This document shows positions 32,811-41,871 of a stretch of DNA of 61,260 bases, piece after piece. The stretch's first letter is position 1. Every line of letters begins with the position of its first letter. The stretch comes from Streptomyces soli (GTDB lineage Bacteria > Actinomycetota > Actinomycetes > Streptomycetales > Streptomycetaceae). Under the pieces are notes generated by a model. The model had not been told where the DNA came from. It saw nothing but the letters and a program-made list of their open reading frames with translations, and made no database searches. The position numbers and the translations under genes are program-made. Location of the stretch: assembly GCF_003999195.1 (NCBI RefSeq), contig NZ_RJVR01000283.1, positions 1-61,260 of the forward strand, given 5' to 3'.

Positions 32811-34268
32811 CTAGGCCTCCAGCGGCAGTTCGAGCACGACCTGAGTGCCGCGCCCCTCGGCAGGCACCATGTCGAAGGTGCCGCCCAACTCGCCGACCAC
32901 CAGGGTCCGTACGATCTGCAGGCCCAGGTTGCCCGCGGTCTGCGGCTCGAAGCCGTCGGGCAGGCCGCGTCCGTTGTCCCGTACGGTGATCGTCAGCTGG
33001 TCGTCCGGGGCGGCCGCGCGAGTGGCGGTCACCTCGACAGTGCCCTGCTCGCCGGGGCCGAAGCCGTGCTCCAGGGCGTTCTGAAGCAGTTCGGTCAGGA
33101 CCATGGACAGCGGGGTGGCGACCTCGGCGGTGAGGATGCCGAAGCGGCCGGAACGGCGGGTGACAACCTTGCCGGGCGAGATCTCGGCGACCATGGCCAG
33201 CACCCGGTCGGCGATCTCGTCGAACTCGACACGCTCGTCCAGGTTCTGCGACAGCGTCTCGTGCACGATCGCGATCGAGCCGACCCGGCGGACCGCCTCC
33301 TCCAGCGCCTCACGCCCCCTGTCGGAGTCGATGCGGCGGGCCTGGAGGCGCAACAGGGCCGCGACCGTCTGGAGGTTGTTCTTCACCCGGTGGTGGATCT
33401 CCCGGATGGTCGCGTCCTTGGTTATCAACTCCCGCTCACGGCGGCGCAGTTCGGTCACATCGCGGAGCAGGACGAGCGAGCCGATCCGGTTGCCCTTCGG
33501 GCTGAGCGGGATCGCCCGCATCTGGATCACCCCGTCGTTGCCCTCGACCTCCGTCTCGCGCGGTGCCCAGCCGCTCGCCAGTTTCACCAGCCCCTCGTGG
33601 ACCGGGCCGCGCGCCGGGGCGAGGTCGGCGGTCGTCTCGCCCAGGTGATGCCCTACGAGGTCGGTGGCCAGGCCCAGGCGGTGATACGCGGAGAGCGCGT
33701 TGGGGCTGGCGTACTGGACGACGCCGTCCGCGTCCAGCCGGATCAGGCCGTCACCGGCGCGCGGCGAGGCGTCCATGTCGAGCTGCTCGGCCGGGAAGGG
33801 GAAGGACCCGGCAGCGATCATCTGCGCCAGGTCTGACGCGCTCTGGAGATAGGTCAGTTCGAGCCGGCTCGGCGTCCGCACGGTCAGCAGATTGGTGTTG
33901 CGGGCGATCACCCCGAGGACCCGCCCCTCACGCCGTACGGGGATCGACTCGACCCGTACCGGCACCTCCTCGCGCCACTCCGGGTCCCCCTCCCGTACGA
34001 TCCGCCCCTCGTCCAGCGCGGCGTCCAGCATCGGCCGGCGGCCCCGCGGAACCAGGTGGCCGACCATGTCGTCCTGGTAGGAGGTGGGCCCGGTGTTCGG
34101 GCGCATCTGTGCCACCGAGACATAGCGTGTGCCGTCGCGGGTCGGGACCCAGAGAACCAGGTCCGCGAAGGAGAGGTCGGAGAGCAACTGCCACTCCGAG
34201 ACCAGCAGATGCAGCCATTCGAGATCGGAATCATCGAGTGCGGTGTGCTGGCGTACGAGATCGTTCAT
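32811..34268 (-). CDS. PdtaS-like soluble sensor histidine kinase (GAF-PAS-HisKA_2)
   Basis: 485 residues. N-terminal GAF-like domain (residues ~1-140), PAS domain (~175-290), then HisKA_2/HWE-type dimerisation with the phospho-acceptor His in IREIHHRVKNNLQTVAALLRLQARR. The ATPase domain has ELLQNALEHGF (N box) and VRDNGRGLPDGF (G1). No membrane segment, so it senses a cytoplasmic signal and signals to an ANTAR-type antiterminator regulator (PdtaR-like) encoded elsewhere. The ATG at 34268 is chosen over 34301. Confidence 0.9.
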   Translation of the reverse strand: MNDLVRQHTALDDSDLEWLHLLVSEWQLLSDLSFADLVLWVPTRDGTRYVSVAQMRPNTGPTSYQDDMVGHLVPRGRRPMLDAALDEGRIVREGDPEWREEVPVRVESIPVRREGRVLGVIARNTNLLTVRTPSRLELTYLQSASDLAQMIAAGSFPFPAEQLDMDASPRAGDGLIRLDADGVVQYASPNALSAYHRLGLATDLVGHHLGETTADLAPARGPVHEGLVKLASGWAPRETEVEGNDGVIQMRAIPLSPKGNRIGSLVLLRDVTELRRRERELITKDATIREIHHRVKNNLQTVAALLRLQARRIDSDRGREALEEAVRRVGSIAIVHETLSQNLDERVEFDEIADRVLAMVAEISPGKVVTRRSGRFGILTAEVATPLSMVLTELLQNALEHGFGPGEQGTVEVTATRAAAPDDQLTITVRDNGRGLPDGFEPQTAGNLGLQIVRTLVVGELGGTFDMVPAEGRGTQVVLELPLEA

Positions 34269-34390
34269 GGAGGGCACACAAGTGAGCGTACCCGCGCTCA
34301 TGGCAAGCGCTCACATCCAGTCCCCACGCGGCGGTTGAACAGCTTATGATCTGACTGCGTTGTTCCCTGGATTTTGTGGACAGCGGCGAG

Positions 34391-34402
34391 TGGTCTAGTC
34401 CA
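34391..34402. promoter_or_regulatory. DasR-type operator (dre) without an adjacent target gene
   Basis: TGGTCTAGTCCA matches the dre core TGGTCTAGACCA at 11 of 12 positions. It is 123 bases upstream of the histidine kinase start; on the other side there is no gene for 400 bases. In S. coelicolor nagB lies in this neighbourhood under DasR control, so the site may be what is left of its promoter. Confidence 0.7.
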
Positions 34403-34431
34403 GAATTGAAACAGAAAACTCCAATTGACTT

Positions 34432-34456
34432 CCGTCCTCCCCGCACAGGAGGACGG
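34432..34456. terminator. hairpin downstream of the orphan DasR site
   Basis: CCGTCCTCC (34432-34440) pairs perfectly with GGAGGACGG (34448-34456), loop 7 bases. It could end a short transcript from the dre promoter. Confidence 0.5.
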
Positions 34457-34815
34457 AGCGAGGCCCCGGCGCTCTCTGCCCTGACTGCGCCCCGGTCTCA
34501 CGGTCGGCCCTACGGGCCCGCGAGGAACCGCACACCTCGCGCGCCACGGTCCGACGGCAGCTCCGGGCTGCGGTGCCGGATGGGTTGAGGGTCCCGTCCC
34601 GGCGCCGCGGCCCGAAGTGCGTTTACGGGGCCTCACAGTCCCGGCCCACACCACCGAGTGCGTGGCTGCGGTTTCCGGTCCGCCCCGCACTCAGTGGCCG
34701 TTTACGCCGGCCGGTGACACCCGGCGCGAAGCGCCCGGGTGTGCCGGGTCTGGGGGCAGCGCCCCTGGTTTCGGGAAGGGGCGGGGTGGGGGGAACAACG
34801 GCGTCACAGGGCGCG
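34457..34815. other. non-coding stretch after the SIS gene
   Basis: No supported gene on either strand. 34715-34742 forms a hairpin (ACACCCGGCGC with GCGCCCGGGTGT, one bulge). The adjacent motif around 34752-34792 (CAGCGCCCCTGG, then TTTCGGGAAGGGGCGGGG) is a common streptomycete intergenic repeat, here at the 3' end of the minus-strand SIS gene and likely its terminator. Confidence 0.5.
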
Positions 34816-35886
34816 TCAGTGGGTCTCGGTGACCTTGGCGAGGGCGCGGGGGACGTCGGGGTCCTGGCCGCGGGCGATGGTGACTTCGTACGCGAGCATC
34901 TGGAGGGGCAGGATCTCGAGGATGGGCTGCACCTCCTCGGCGACGCCTTCGGTGGGGAGGGCGAAGCCGGCGGAGGCAGCCTCGACGGACTCGCGGTTGC
35001 CGATGACGACGAGGTCGGCGCCGCGGCCTCGGAGGCGGTCCAGGACGGGCTGGAGGGCCTGGCCGCCCTTGCCTTCCGTGACGATGGCGATGACCGGGGA
35101 GACGTTGTCGACCATGGCGAGGGGGCCGTGCAGGAGGTCGGCGCCGGAGAAGGCCAGTGCCGGGATGTAGCTGGTCTCCATCAGCTTCAGGGCGGCTTCC
35201 CTGGCCGTCGGGTAGCCGTAGCCCCGCGAGGTGAGGACGAGCCGGTCGGCGAAGCGGTAGCGGGCGGCGAGAGCCTTGACCTCGGACTGGCGGGCAAGGA
35301 TCTGCTCGGCCAGCTCGGGGAGGATCTTGGCGTGGTTGCCGTCGCCGCCGCGCAGGCCCTCCACGAACAGGTAGAGGGACAGCAGTTCGGCCGTGTACGT
35401 CTTGGTCGCCGGGAGCGCCTTCTCGGGGCCGGCCAGGACGTCGATGTGGAACTCGGAGACCTCAGCGAGCGGCGAGTCCGGGTTGTTGGTCACCGCCAGC
35501 GTGATCGCGCCGGCCTCCCGGGCGGCCCAGGTGGAGGCGACCAGATCCGGTGAGCCGCCGGACTGGCTGACGGTGATGACCAGGACATCCGTCAGGTCGG
35601 GCTTGGCCCCGTACGCCGTCGTCGTGGACATCGAGGAGAGGCCGGCCGGCTTACCCAGCAGCACCTCGATCAGGTACTTCGCGTAGAGCGCCGCATTGTC
35701 GGAGGTGCCGCGCGCGGAGAGGAGGACGAAGCGCGGGTTGCGGGCGGCGATCCGCTCGGCAACCTCGCGGATGTGGGGCGCGCCCTCTTCGAGTATGCGG
35801 CGGAGTACCGCAGGCTGCTCGGCCATCTCGCCGGACATGATCCGACCCGGCGTATGGACGGGCAGGGTCGGATTCGTGTCGGACAT
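34816..35886 (-). CDS. SIS-domain sugar-phosphate isomerase/deaminase (GlmS C-terminal-like)
   Basis: 356 residues with two SIS domains and no glutaminase domain. Sugar-phosphate motifs are LLSARGTSDNAALYAKY, VITVSQSGGSPD and LTSRGYGYPTAREAALKLMET, with AFSGADLLHGPLAMVD. This architecture (AgaS/FrlB/GlmS-like) handles amino-sugar phosphates, fitting its place 30 bases after the N-acetylhexosaminidase gene dasD. It could deaminate glucosamine 6-phosphate in place of NagB. The ATG at 35886 is used; a methionine 17 residues in is possible. Confidence 0.88.
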   Translation of the reverse strand: MSDTNPTLPVHTPGRIMSGEMAEQPAVLRRILEEGAPHIREVAERIAARNPRFVLLSARGTSDNAALYAKYLIEVLLGKPAGLSSMSTTTAYGAKPDLTDVLVITVSQSGGSPDLVASTWAAREAGAITLAVTNNPDSPLAEVSEFHIDVLAGPEKALPATKTYTAELLSLYLFVEGLRGGDGNHAKILPELAEQILARQSEVKALAARYRFADRLVLTSRGYGYPTAREAALKLMETSYIPALAFSGADLLHGPLAMVDNVSPVIAIVTEGKGGQALQPVLDRLRGRGADLVVIGNRESVEAASAGFALPTEGVAEEVQPILEILPLQMLAYEVTIARGQDPDVPRALAKVTETH

Positions 35887-35916
35887 TCGTGCTGCCTCCG
35901 TAGCTGGGTCGTGCGA

Positions 35917-37401
35917 TCACTCCTGGCCGGCGATGACCTCCGCGGCCGCCTGCCCGCACACGCGGGCCGCGCCATGGGTCGCGATGTGCAGCGCGCCGGA
36001 GGGCAGGGCCTGCGGCACCCCCATCTCCACCACGACCGTGTCGGGCCGGGCGGCGATCAGGGCGCCGAGGGCTGCGGCCATCCAGGGATGACGGTGGACG
36101 TCGCGAACCACAGCGACGATCCTACGGTCACCCGCCAGACGCAGCACATTTGCCGACAAAGCGTCCTCTTCCCGGAAAGCGCCCGTCACCGTGCCGGGGA
36201 ACAGCCGTTCCAGCTCGGCCGCGACGCCCCAGGGCGTCACGTCCCCGACGGCGATGTTGGCGACCGGCGTGAAGGCGGCGACGTACGGCGGCGACGTGAG
36301 CGGTACGTACCCCTCGCTGCGGGTCACCCGGAGGGCCCGGCGGGCGGCGGTGAGGCCGACCTCGAAGTCCGGGGCCCGCTGGGGTCCGGCGGCGGTGGCG
36401 GTCCACTCGGCCACCTCGCGGACCCGGGCGGCGGCCTCCGCCAGCCGCTGCTCAGGGAGGTCGCCGACGCGTACGGCCCGTACGATCGCGTCGCGCAGGG
36501 CGACCACGGTCCCCTCGTCGGACGGTCCCCCGCCGACGCAGATGGCGTCGGCCCCGGCGGCCAGGGCGAGGACGGTGCCGCGCTCGATGCCGTACGTGTC
36601 GGCGATCGCCCCCATGTCGATGCCGTCGGTGACGATGAGGCCGTCGTAGCCGAGCTCTTCGCGCAGCAGCCCGGTCAGAACGGCCCGGCTGAGCGTGCCG
36701 GGGAGGTCCGGGTCGATCGCCGGGACGAGGAGGTGGGCGCTCATGACGGCCTTGGTGCCGACCGCTATGGCCGCCCGGAAGGGCATCAGCTCGCGCGTGC
36801 GCAGGGTGGCCAGCGGCACGTCGACGCGCGGGAGGGCGTGGTGGGAGTCGACGGCGGTGTCGCCGTGGCCGGGGAAGTGCTTGGTGCAGGCGGCGACGCC
36901 GGCCGACTGCAGGCCCTCGATATAGGCGGCCGTGTGCCGGGCGACGCGCCAGGCCTCGGCGCCGAAGGAGCGCACCCCGATGACGGGGTTGTCCGGGTCG
37001 GAGTTGACATCGGCGGAGGGCGCCCAGTTGAAGTTGACCCCGCAGGCGGCGAGCCGGCGGCCGAGTTCGGCTGCGACTGAGCGGGTCAGCTCGGCGTCGT
37101 CGACCGCGCCGAGGGCAAGGTTGCCGGGGAAGGACGAGCCGCCCCGGGCCTCGAGGCGCGTGACGTCGCCGCCCTCCTCGTCGGCGGCGACCAGCACGTC
37201 GGGGCGTACCTCGCGCAGCTGGGCGGTGAGCTTGGCCAGCTGCTCCGGCGACTCGATGTTTCGGGAGAACAGGGCCACGGAGCCGAGGCCCTCATCGAGC
37301 CGCCGGAGCAGCCACTCGGGGGCGGTCGTGCCTTCGAAGCCGGGCTGGAGGACCGCGAGCGCGTCCCGCGCGATGCTGTCGGTCGTCACGAGGTCGGTCA
37401 T
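35917..37401 (-). CDS. dasD: beta-N-acetylhexosaminidase, glycoside hydrolase family 3 (DasD)
   Basis: 494 residues, no signal peptide, so probably cytoplasmic: it splits imported chitobiose to N-acetylglucosamine. GH3 features are the nucleophile Asp in LIVTDGIDMGAIAD, the KHFPGHGDTAVDSHH catalytic His/Asp motif of NagZ-type enzymes, and EEGGDVTRLEARGG. The ATG at 37401 overlaps the dasC stop (ATGA), making dasABCD one operon. Expression is expected to be controlled by DasR at 40592. Confidence 0.93.
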   Translation of the reverse strand: MTDLVTTDSIARDALAVLQPGFEGTTAPEWLLRRLDEGLGSVALFSRNIESPEQLAKLTAQLREVRPDVLVAADEEGGDVTRLEARGGSSFPGNLALGAVDDAELTRSVAAELGRRLAACGVNFNWAPSADVNSDPDNPVIGVRSFGAEAWRVARHTAAYIEGLQSAGVAACTKHFPGHGDTAVDSHHALPRVDVPLATLRTRELMPFRAAIAVGTKAVMSAHLLVPAIDPDLPGTLSRAVLTGLLREELGYDGLIVTDGIDMGAIADTYGIERGTVLALAAGADAICVGGGPSDEGTVVALRDAIVRAVRVGDLPEQRLAEAAARVREVAEWTATAAGPQRAPDFEVGLTAARRALRVTRSEGYVPLTSPPYVAAFTPVANIAVGDVTPWGVAAELERLFPGTVTGAFREEDALSANVLRLAGDRRIVAVVRDVHRHPWMAAALGALIAARPDTVVVEMGVPQALPSGALHIATHGAARVCGQAAAEVIAGQE

Positions 37402-38216
37402 CCCTTCACCGCCCCCGCGGTGAGGCCGGCGGCCATCTTGCGCTGGACCAGCAGGAACAGGATGACCACGGGGATCGCCATCATCGTGGAACCCGCCATC
37501 ATCGGCGCGTACTCGGTGCCGTGCTGGGTGGTGAAGTTGCTCAGCCAGACCGTGGCGGTCTGATGCTGCTGGCTCAGCAGCATCAGGGCGTACAGATACT
37601 CGTTCCAGGCCTGGATGAAGCCGTAGATGGAGGTGGCGACCAGCCCGGGGGCGAGCAGCGGGAAGACCACGCGGACGAAGGCGCCGGTGCGGCTGCAGCC
37701 GTCGACCATGGCCGCCTCCTCCAGCTCCTTGGGGATGTTGACGATGAATCCGCGCAGCGTCCAGACCGTGAAGGGCAGGATGAAGGTCAGGTACGTGAGG
37801 ATCAGACCCGGCAGCTTGTCGTACTGGCCAAGGTCGTTGAGCAGCAGGAACACCGGAATGATCATGGCGACCAGCGGCACCATCTGCACCGCGAGGATGC
37901 CGACGATCACGATCTTCCGCCCCCGGAAGGCGAAGCGGGAGATCGCCAGCGCCGCCAGCAGGCCGACCACCAGACCGATTCCGACCGTGCTCAGCGACAC
38001 GATCAGGCTGCGGCCGACCGGGCCCCAGAAGTCGGAAATGCTGAGCGCCCGCCGGAAGTTGTCCAGCGACACCGGCCACGGGATGAAGTGCGGGGTGGGG
38101 TCGATGGCGTCCTTGGCCGGCTTGAAGGCCGTGTTGAGCATCCAGTAGACGGGGAAGCCGATGGTCACGAAGACCAGCAGTCCCAGAGTGTTGTAGCCGA
38201 GTCGGCTCGTCTTCAC
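37398..38216 (-). CDS. dasC: chitobiose ABC transporter permease DasC
   Basis: 272 residues, six membrane helices, MalG type. The EAA loop is NIPKELEEAAMVDGCSRTGAFVRVVFPLL. Works with DasB and binding protein DasA; the ATPase is expected to be the shared MsiK encoded elsewhere, as no ATPase gene is present here. The GTG start at 38216 overlaps the dasB stop, and the stop overlaps dasD. Confidence 0.93.
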   Translation of the reverse strand: MKTSRLGYNTLGLLVFVTIGFPVYWMLNTAFKPAKDAIDPTPHFIPWPVSLDNFRRALSISDFWGPVGRSLIVSLSTVGIGLVVGLLAALAISRFAFRGRKIVIVGILAVQMVPLVAMIIPVFLLLNDLGQYDKLPGLILTYLTFILPFTVWTLRGFIVNIPKELEEAAMVDGCSRTGAFVRVVFPLLAPGLVATSIYGFIQAWNEYLYALMLLSQQHQTATVWLSNFTTQHGTEYAPMMAGSTMMAIPVVILFLLVQRKMAAGLTAGAVKG

Positions 38217-39235
38217 TCGACCTCTCCGATCTTCAGCATCTGGCGCATGTAGACGGCCACCACACCCAGCAGCAGGGCCACGGTGATCAGGGCGATGGCC
38301 GAGCCGCCGCCGTAGTCGTTGACCACGAAGGCCTTGGTGTACGAGTAGGTGGTGAGCAGCTGGAACTCGGGCTCGGGGTGGCCGCCGCGCATCAGGTAGA
38401 CCTGCGGGAAGACGCCCATGTCCCAGATCACCGAGAGCGTCGTCAGCATCACGATGATCGGCTTGAGGATCGGCAGCGTGACGTAGCGGAAGATGCCCAG
38501 CGGCCCGGCGCCGTCGAGGCGTGCGGCCTCCTCCAGCTCCTTGGGGACCTGGGTGAGGCCCGCGCCGAGGGTGATGGCGACGAACGGCACCGCGCCCCAG
38601 ACGACCAGCAGCATGATGACGGTGAGGCCCTGCGGGCCGGTGGCGAACCAGTTGTGGCCGTCGTAGTCGACCCCGGGCAGCTTGCTGATCAGCCAGTTGA
38701 GGACGCCGTAGTCACTGTCGAACATCCACTTGAAGACGGTGACGGCGACGATGACCGGCATGGCCCAGCTGGCCACCAGCGCGATGTTCACCAGGGTCTT
38801 CACCCACGGGGACACCCGCTGCAGCAGCAGCGCGATCAGCATCCCCAGCGCGATGGTGAGCACTACCGCCCCGCCCGCGAACCAGACGGTCCGCCAGACG
38901 ACCTGCCAGAACTCGCCGTCCCCGAGGATCGAGGTGTAGTTGTCGAGCCCGGTCCATTCGGCGGGCTTGAAGCCCCACAACTGGGGTTGCCCGAAAACCT
39001 GGAGGGACAGGGTGACCAGTCGTACGAGGGGGTAGCCCATGACGAGGCCCAGCACCAGCATCGTGGGAGCGAGCAGGGCCCAGGGCACGGCGCTGCCGCC
39101 CATGCGGCCCCCGCGGCCCTTGCCCGGTCTTGACGCGGGGGCCGGCTCGGCGCCGGCTCCGGGCCCGGTGCCCGGGGGCGGTGATGAGTGCCGCGTCGGC
39201 GGCACCTTTGGCGTGGTGGTCTCGGCGGCACTCAT
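38213..39235 (-). CDS. dasB: chitobiose ABC transporter permease DasB
   Basis: 340 residues. A Pro-rich cytoplasmic N-terminus of about 45 residues precedes six membrane helices of the MalF type. The EAA loop reads QVPKELEEAARLDGAGPLGIFRYVTLPIL. Start ATG 39235 (a GTG directly precedes it). It lies 45 bases after dasA and is coupled to dasC. Confidence 0.93.
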   Translation of the reverse strand: MSAAETTTPKVPPTRHSSPPPGTGPGAGAEPAPASRPGKGRGGRMGGSAVPWALLAPTMLVLGLVMGYPLVRLVTLSLQVFGQPQLWGFKPAEWTGLDNYTSILGDGEFWQVVWRTVWFAGGAVVLTIALGMLIALLLQRVSPWVKTLVNIALVASWAMPVIVAVTVFKWMFDSDYGVLNWLISKLPGVDYDGHNWFATGPQGLTVIMLLVVWGAVPFVAITLGAGLTQVPKELEEAARLDGAGPLGIFRYVTLPILKPIIVMLTTLSVIWDMGVFPQVYLMRGGHPEPEFQLLTTYSYTKAFVVNDYGGGSAIALITVALLLGVVAVYMRQMLKIGEVE

Positions 39236-39280
39236 CACGTGCTCCTCAGCGATCCGTCTTCGGTTCCGTCAGCCCCGGCC

Positions 39281-40564
39281 TCAGTTGGTGCTGTTGATGA
39301 CCGCGTCGATGGCGGTGTCGGCGTCCTTGGTCGCCTGCTCGACCGTCTTCTTGCCGGTCGCGATGGACTGGAGCATGTCCTGGAGGATCTGCGCCTTCTC
39401 GACCTTGCTCCAGCCGGAGGCGGCGGGGATGAACCAGCTGCTCTCGGCGGCGGTCGCGGTGGCCTTGGTGGCCGCGGCGGACTTGAGAGGGGCGAGCTGG
39501 GTCTTGTTGTTGGGCAGGTTGCCCTTGCTGATCAGGATCTTCTGGCCGGAGGTGCCGGAGAAGTCGTTGATCCACTCGGAGGCCAGGTCCTGGGCCTTCG
39601 ACTTGACCGGGACGGCGAGGTCCGAGCCGCCGAGGAAGACCGGCATGTTCTTGCCGGACGGGCCCGGGAAGACGAACTGGGCCAGGTTGGTCTTGAGCTT
39701 GCCGCCGGTCTTGTCGACCTTCGGGTCGGCGGCCGCGCCGCCCTCCCAGCTCGCGCCGTAGATCATCGCGGACTTGCCCTGGCCGAAGACGATGTAGCGG
39801 TCGGACTCGTCCTTGGTGAGGTCGCCGTGCATGTACTTGCCGAGGGCGTCCTTCCATGCGGTCAGGCCCTTGACGGACTCAGCGCTGGACAGACTCGCCT
39901 TGAAGGTGCCGCCGCCGCTGTCGGTGGCGATGGCGCCGCCGGCGTCGTAGACGAAGGACATGGCCGCGTACCAGTCACGGGAGGGCTGGTACCAGGCGTT
40001 GAACTTCGCGCCTTCCTTCTTCTGGATCTTGTCCAGGTCGGCGGTCAGCTCGGTGTACGTGGTCGGGACGGTCTTCACCCCGGCCGCGGCGGCGATGTCC
40101 GTACGCCAGGCGGCCACGCGGGCGCCGGCGTAGTACGGGACGCCGTAGGTCTTGCCGTTGTAGGAGCCGGAGGCCTTGAGGCCGTCGAGCCAGGCGGACG
40201 AGTTGTCGAACTTCGACGGGTCGAGCTCGGCGAAGGCACCCTTGATCTCGTAGCCGAGCATCTCGGTGTTGCCCATCTCGATCACGTCGGGGGCCTTGTC
40301 CGAGGCCAGCACCGCGTCGAACTTGGTGTTCTTGTCCGTCCAGGCGTAGTACTCGTGCTTGACCGTCACGCCGGGGTGCACCTTCTTCAGCGCCGCGTCG
40401 GCCTGCTTGACCAGATCAGGCCAGTTGTTCTGGGCGTCGACCGTCAGCCATACCGTGATCGACGTGGGCGACGCGGCCTTGTCGGATCCCTTGCCCGAAC
40501 CGCAGGCCGCAACGCCGGCGACCATTGTCGCGACACCGATCGCCGCGATCAGCTTGCGCTTCAC
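39281..40564 (-). CDS. dasA: chitobiose/N-acetylglucosamine ABC transporter binding lipoprotein DasA
   Basis: 427 residues. Lipoprotein signal MKRKLIAAIGVATMVAGVAACG with lipobox VAAC. Extracellular solute-binding domain of the SBP_bac_1 family follows (TSITVWLTVDAQNNWPDLV, APDVIEMGNTEM). Captures chitobiose at the cell surface, linking chitin breakdown to development. GTG start at 40564 with GGGGAGGG upstream. Two DasR sites at 40594-40605 and 40619-40630 lie in its promoter. Confidence 0.95.
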   Translation of the reverse strand: MKRKLIAAIGVATMVAGVAACGSGKGSDKAASPTSITVWLTVDAQNNWPDLVKQADAALKKVHPGVTVKHEYYAWTDKNTKFDAVLASDKAPDVIEMGNTEMLGYEIKGAFAELDPSKFDNSSAWLDGLKASGSYNGKTYGVPYYAGARVAAWRTDIAAAAGVKTVPTTYTELTADLDKIQKKEGAKFNAWYQPSRDWYAAMSFVYDAGGAIATDSGGGTFKASLSSAESVKGLTAWKDALGKYMHGDLTKDESDRYIVFGQGKSAMIYGASWEGGAAADPKVDKTGGKLKTNLAQFVFPGPSGKNMPVFLGGSDLAVPVKSKAQDLASEWINDFSGTSGQKILISKGNLPNNKTQLAPLKSAAATKATATAAESSWFIPAASGWSKVEKAQILQDMLQSIATGKKTVEQATKDADTAIDAVINSTN

Positions 40565-40591
40565 AACACCCTCCCCAGGGCCGTGGTACCA

Positions 40592-40643
40592 AGTGGTGTA
40601 GACCAGTGGTCGAGAGCTTGGCCTAGACCTTTAGGGGTGTCAA
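40592..40643 (-). promoter_or_regulatory. dasA promoter with two DasR-responsive elements
   Basis: Site 1 TGGTGTAGACCA (40594-40605) matches the dre core at 11 of 12 positions; site 2 TGGCCTAGACCT (40619-40630) at 10 of 12. On the dasA strand a TTGACA -35 hexamer (complement of 40638-40643) precedes site 2, so DasR would cover the promoter. dasR starts 112 bases away on the other strand, allowing autoregulation. Confidence 0.85.
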
Positions 40644-40754
40644 GGGTGTATAAGAACCCCTGGCGAGTCCGTTACCGGACCGACACCTGGGCCTACGCCG
40701 CACGTTCGGCACGGCCCGTGCCACGATGTGGGTTTGACTCGTAACGGAGGAAGC

Positions 40755-41534
40755 ATGCAGAGCGACGGCGAGACCGACGCACAGGTCCTGGACGGCCCGG
40801 AGAACGCGGCGACGACCGCCGGGCGGACCGCGCGCGTGCCCAAGTACTACCGGCTCAAGCGCCATCTGCTCGACCTGACCAAGACCATGCCGCCCGGCTC
40901 ACCCGTGCCGCCCGAACGCACCCTGGCCGCCGACTTCGACACCTCCCGTACGACCGTACGGCAGGCGCTGCAGGAATTGGTCGTCGAAGGCCGACTCGAG
41001 CGTATCCAGGGCAAGGGCACCTTCGTCGCCAAGCCCAAGGTTTCCCAGGCGCTCCAACTCACCTCGTACACCGAGGACATGCGCGCCCAGGGTCTGGAAC
41101 CGACCTCCCAGCTGCTCGACATCGGCTACATCACCGCAGACGACCGGCTCGCCGAACTGCTCGACATGAAGCCCGGCGGCCGCGTGCTGCGCATCGAGCG
41201 GCTGCGGCTGGCCAACAGCGAGCCGATGGCCATCGAGACCACCCACCTCTCGGCCAAGCGCTTCCCGGCACTGCGCCGCAGCCTCGCCAAGTATTCCTCG
41301 CTCTACACCGCGCTGGCGGAGGTTTACGACGTACGCCTCGCAGAAGCGGAGGAGACCATCGAGACCTCGCTGGCCACCCCGCGTGAGGCCGGGCTGCTGG
41401 GAACGGATGTCGGGCTGCCGATGCTGATGCTGTCCCGGCACTCCATCGACACGACGGGCGAGCCGGTGGAGTGGGTGCGCTCCGTCTACCGCGGCGACCG
41501 GTACAAATTCGTCGCGAGGCTGCGGCGCCCGTAG
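40755..41534 (+). CDS. dasR: GntR/HutC-family regulator DasR
   Basis: 259 residues. N-terminal GntR winged helix ([52 protein letters not shown]) and C-terminal UTRA effector domain ([15 protein letters not shown] to the end), which binds glucosamine 6-phosphate or GlcNAc phosphates. Global repressor of GlcNAc, chitin and antibiotic genes. The ATG at 40755 has GGAGGAAGC directly upstream. Divergent from dasA with operators between. Confidence 0.96.
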   Translation: MQSDGETDAQVLDGPENAATTAGRTARVPKYYRLKRHLLDLTKTMPPGSPVPPERTLAADFDTSRTTVRQALQELVVEGRLERIQGKGTFVAKPKVSQALQLTSYTEDMRAQGLEPTSQLLDIGYITADDRLAELLDMKPGGRVLRIERLRLANSEPMAIETTHLSAKRFPALRRSLAKYSSLYTALAEVYDVRLAEAEETIETSLATPREAGLLGTDVGLPMLMLSRHSIDTTGEPVEWVRSVYRGDRYKFVARLRRP

Positions 41535-41613
41535 ACGGACCGTTGATCTCTGCCCTAGATTTCCTGCGCGTTACACAGAATGAGAGCCGGCGCAGAGGGA
41601 CGGAGCCCCCGCA

Positions 41614-41871
41614 ATGTCCGATTCACCAGGAACTTCCGACCGCTTGCCGGTCGTCACGCCGACGCGCGTGATCGTCGGCTTGTGCCTTGTCCTACCGTTC
41701 GTCGCGATGCTGTGGGTCGGCTCGTACGCCAGGCTGACGCCGGAGTTCATCGGTATTCCGTTCTTCTACTGGTACCAGATGCTCTGGGTGTTCATCTCGT
41801 CCGCGCTGACCTACACGGCGTACGTGCTCGTCCGCCGCGAGGAGCGCGCACGCAAGGGGGGTTCGGCATGA
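41614..41871 (+). CDS. DUF3311 small membrane subunit of an SSS symporter pair
   Basis: 85 residues, two membrane helices (RVIVGLCLVLPFVAMLWVG and PFFYWYQMLWVFISSALTYTAYVLV) and a basic tail. DUF3311 proteins are nearly always encoded just before sodium:solute symporters, and the stop here overlaps that start by four bases (ATGA). They are thought to be auxiliary subunits. The gene starts 79 bases after dasR and may be co-transcribed with it. Confidence 0.88.
   Translation: MSDSPGTSDRLPVVTPTRVIVGLCLVLPFVAMLWVGSYARLTPEFIGIPFFYWYQMLWVFISSALTYTAYVLVRREERARKGGSA

Noticed and set aside
34457..34815. Small gene or tRNA in the gap after the PdtaS-like gene
   Set aside because: No cloverleaf, no codon bias, only hairpins and a common intergenic repeat.
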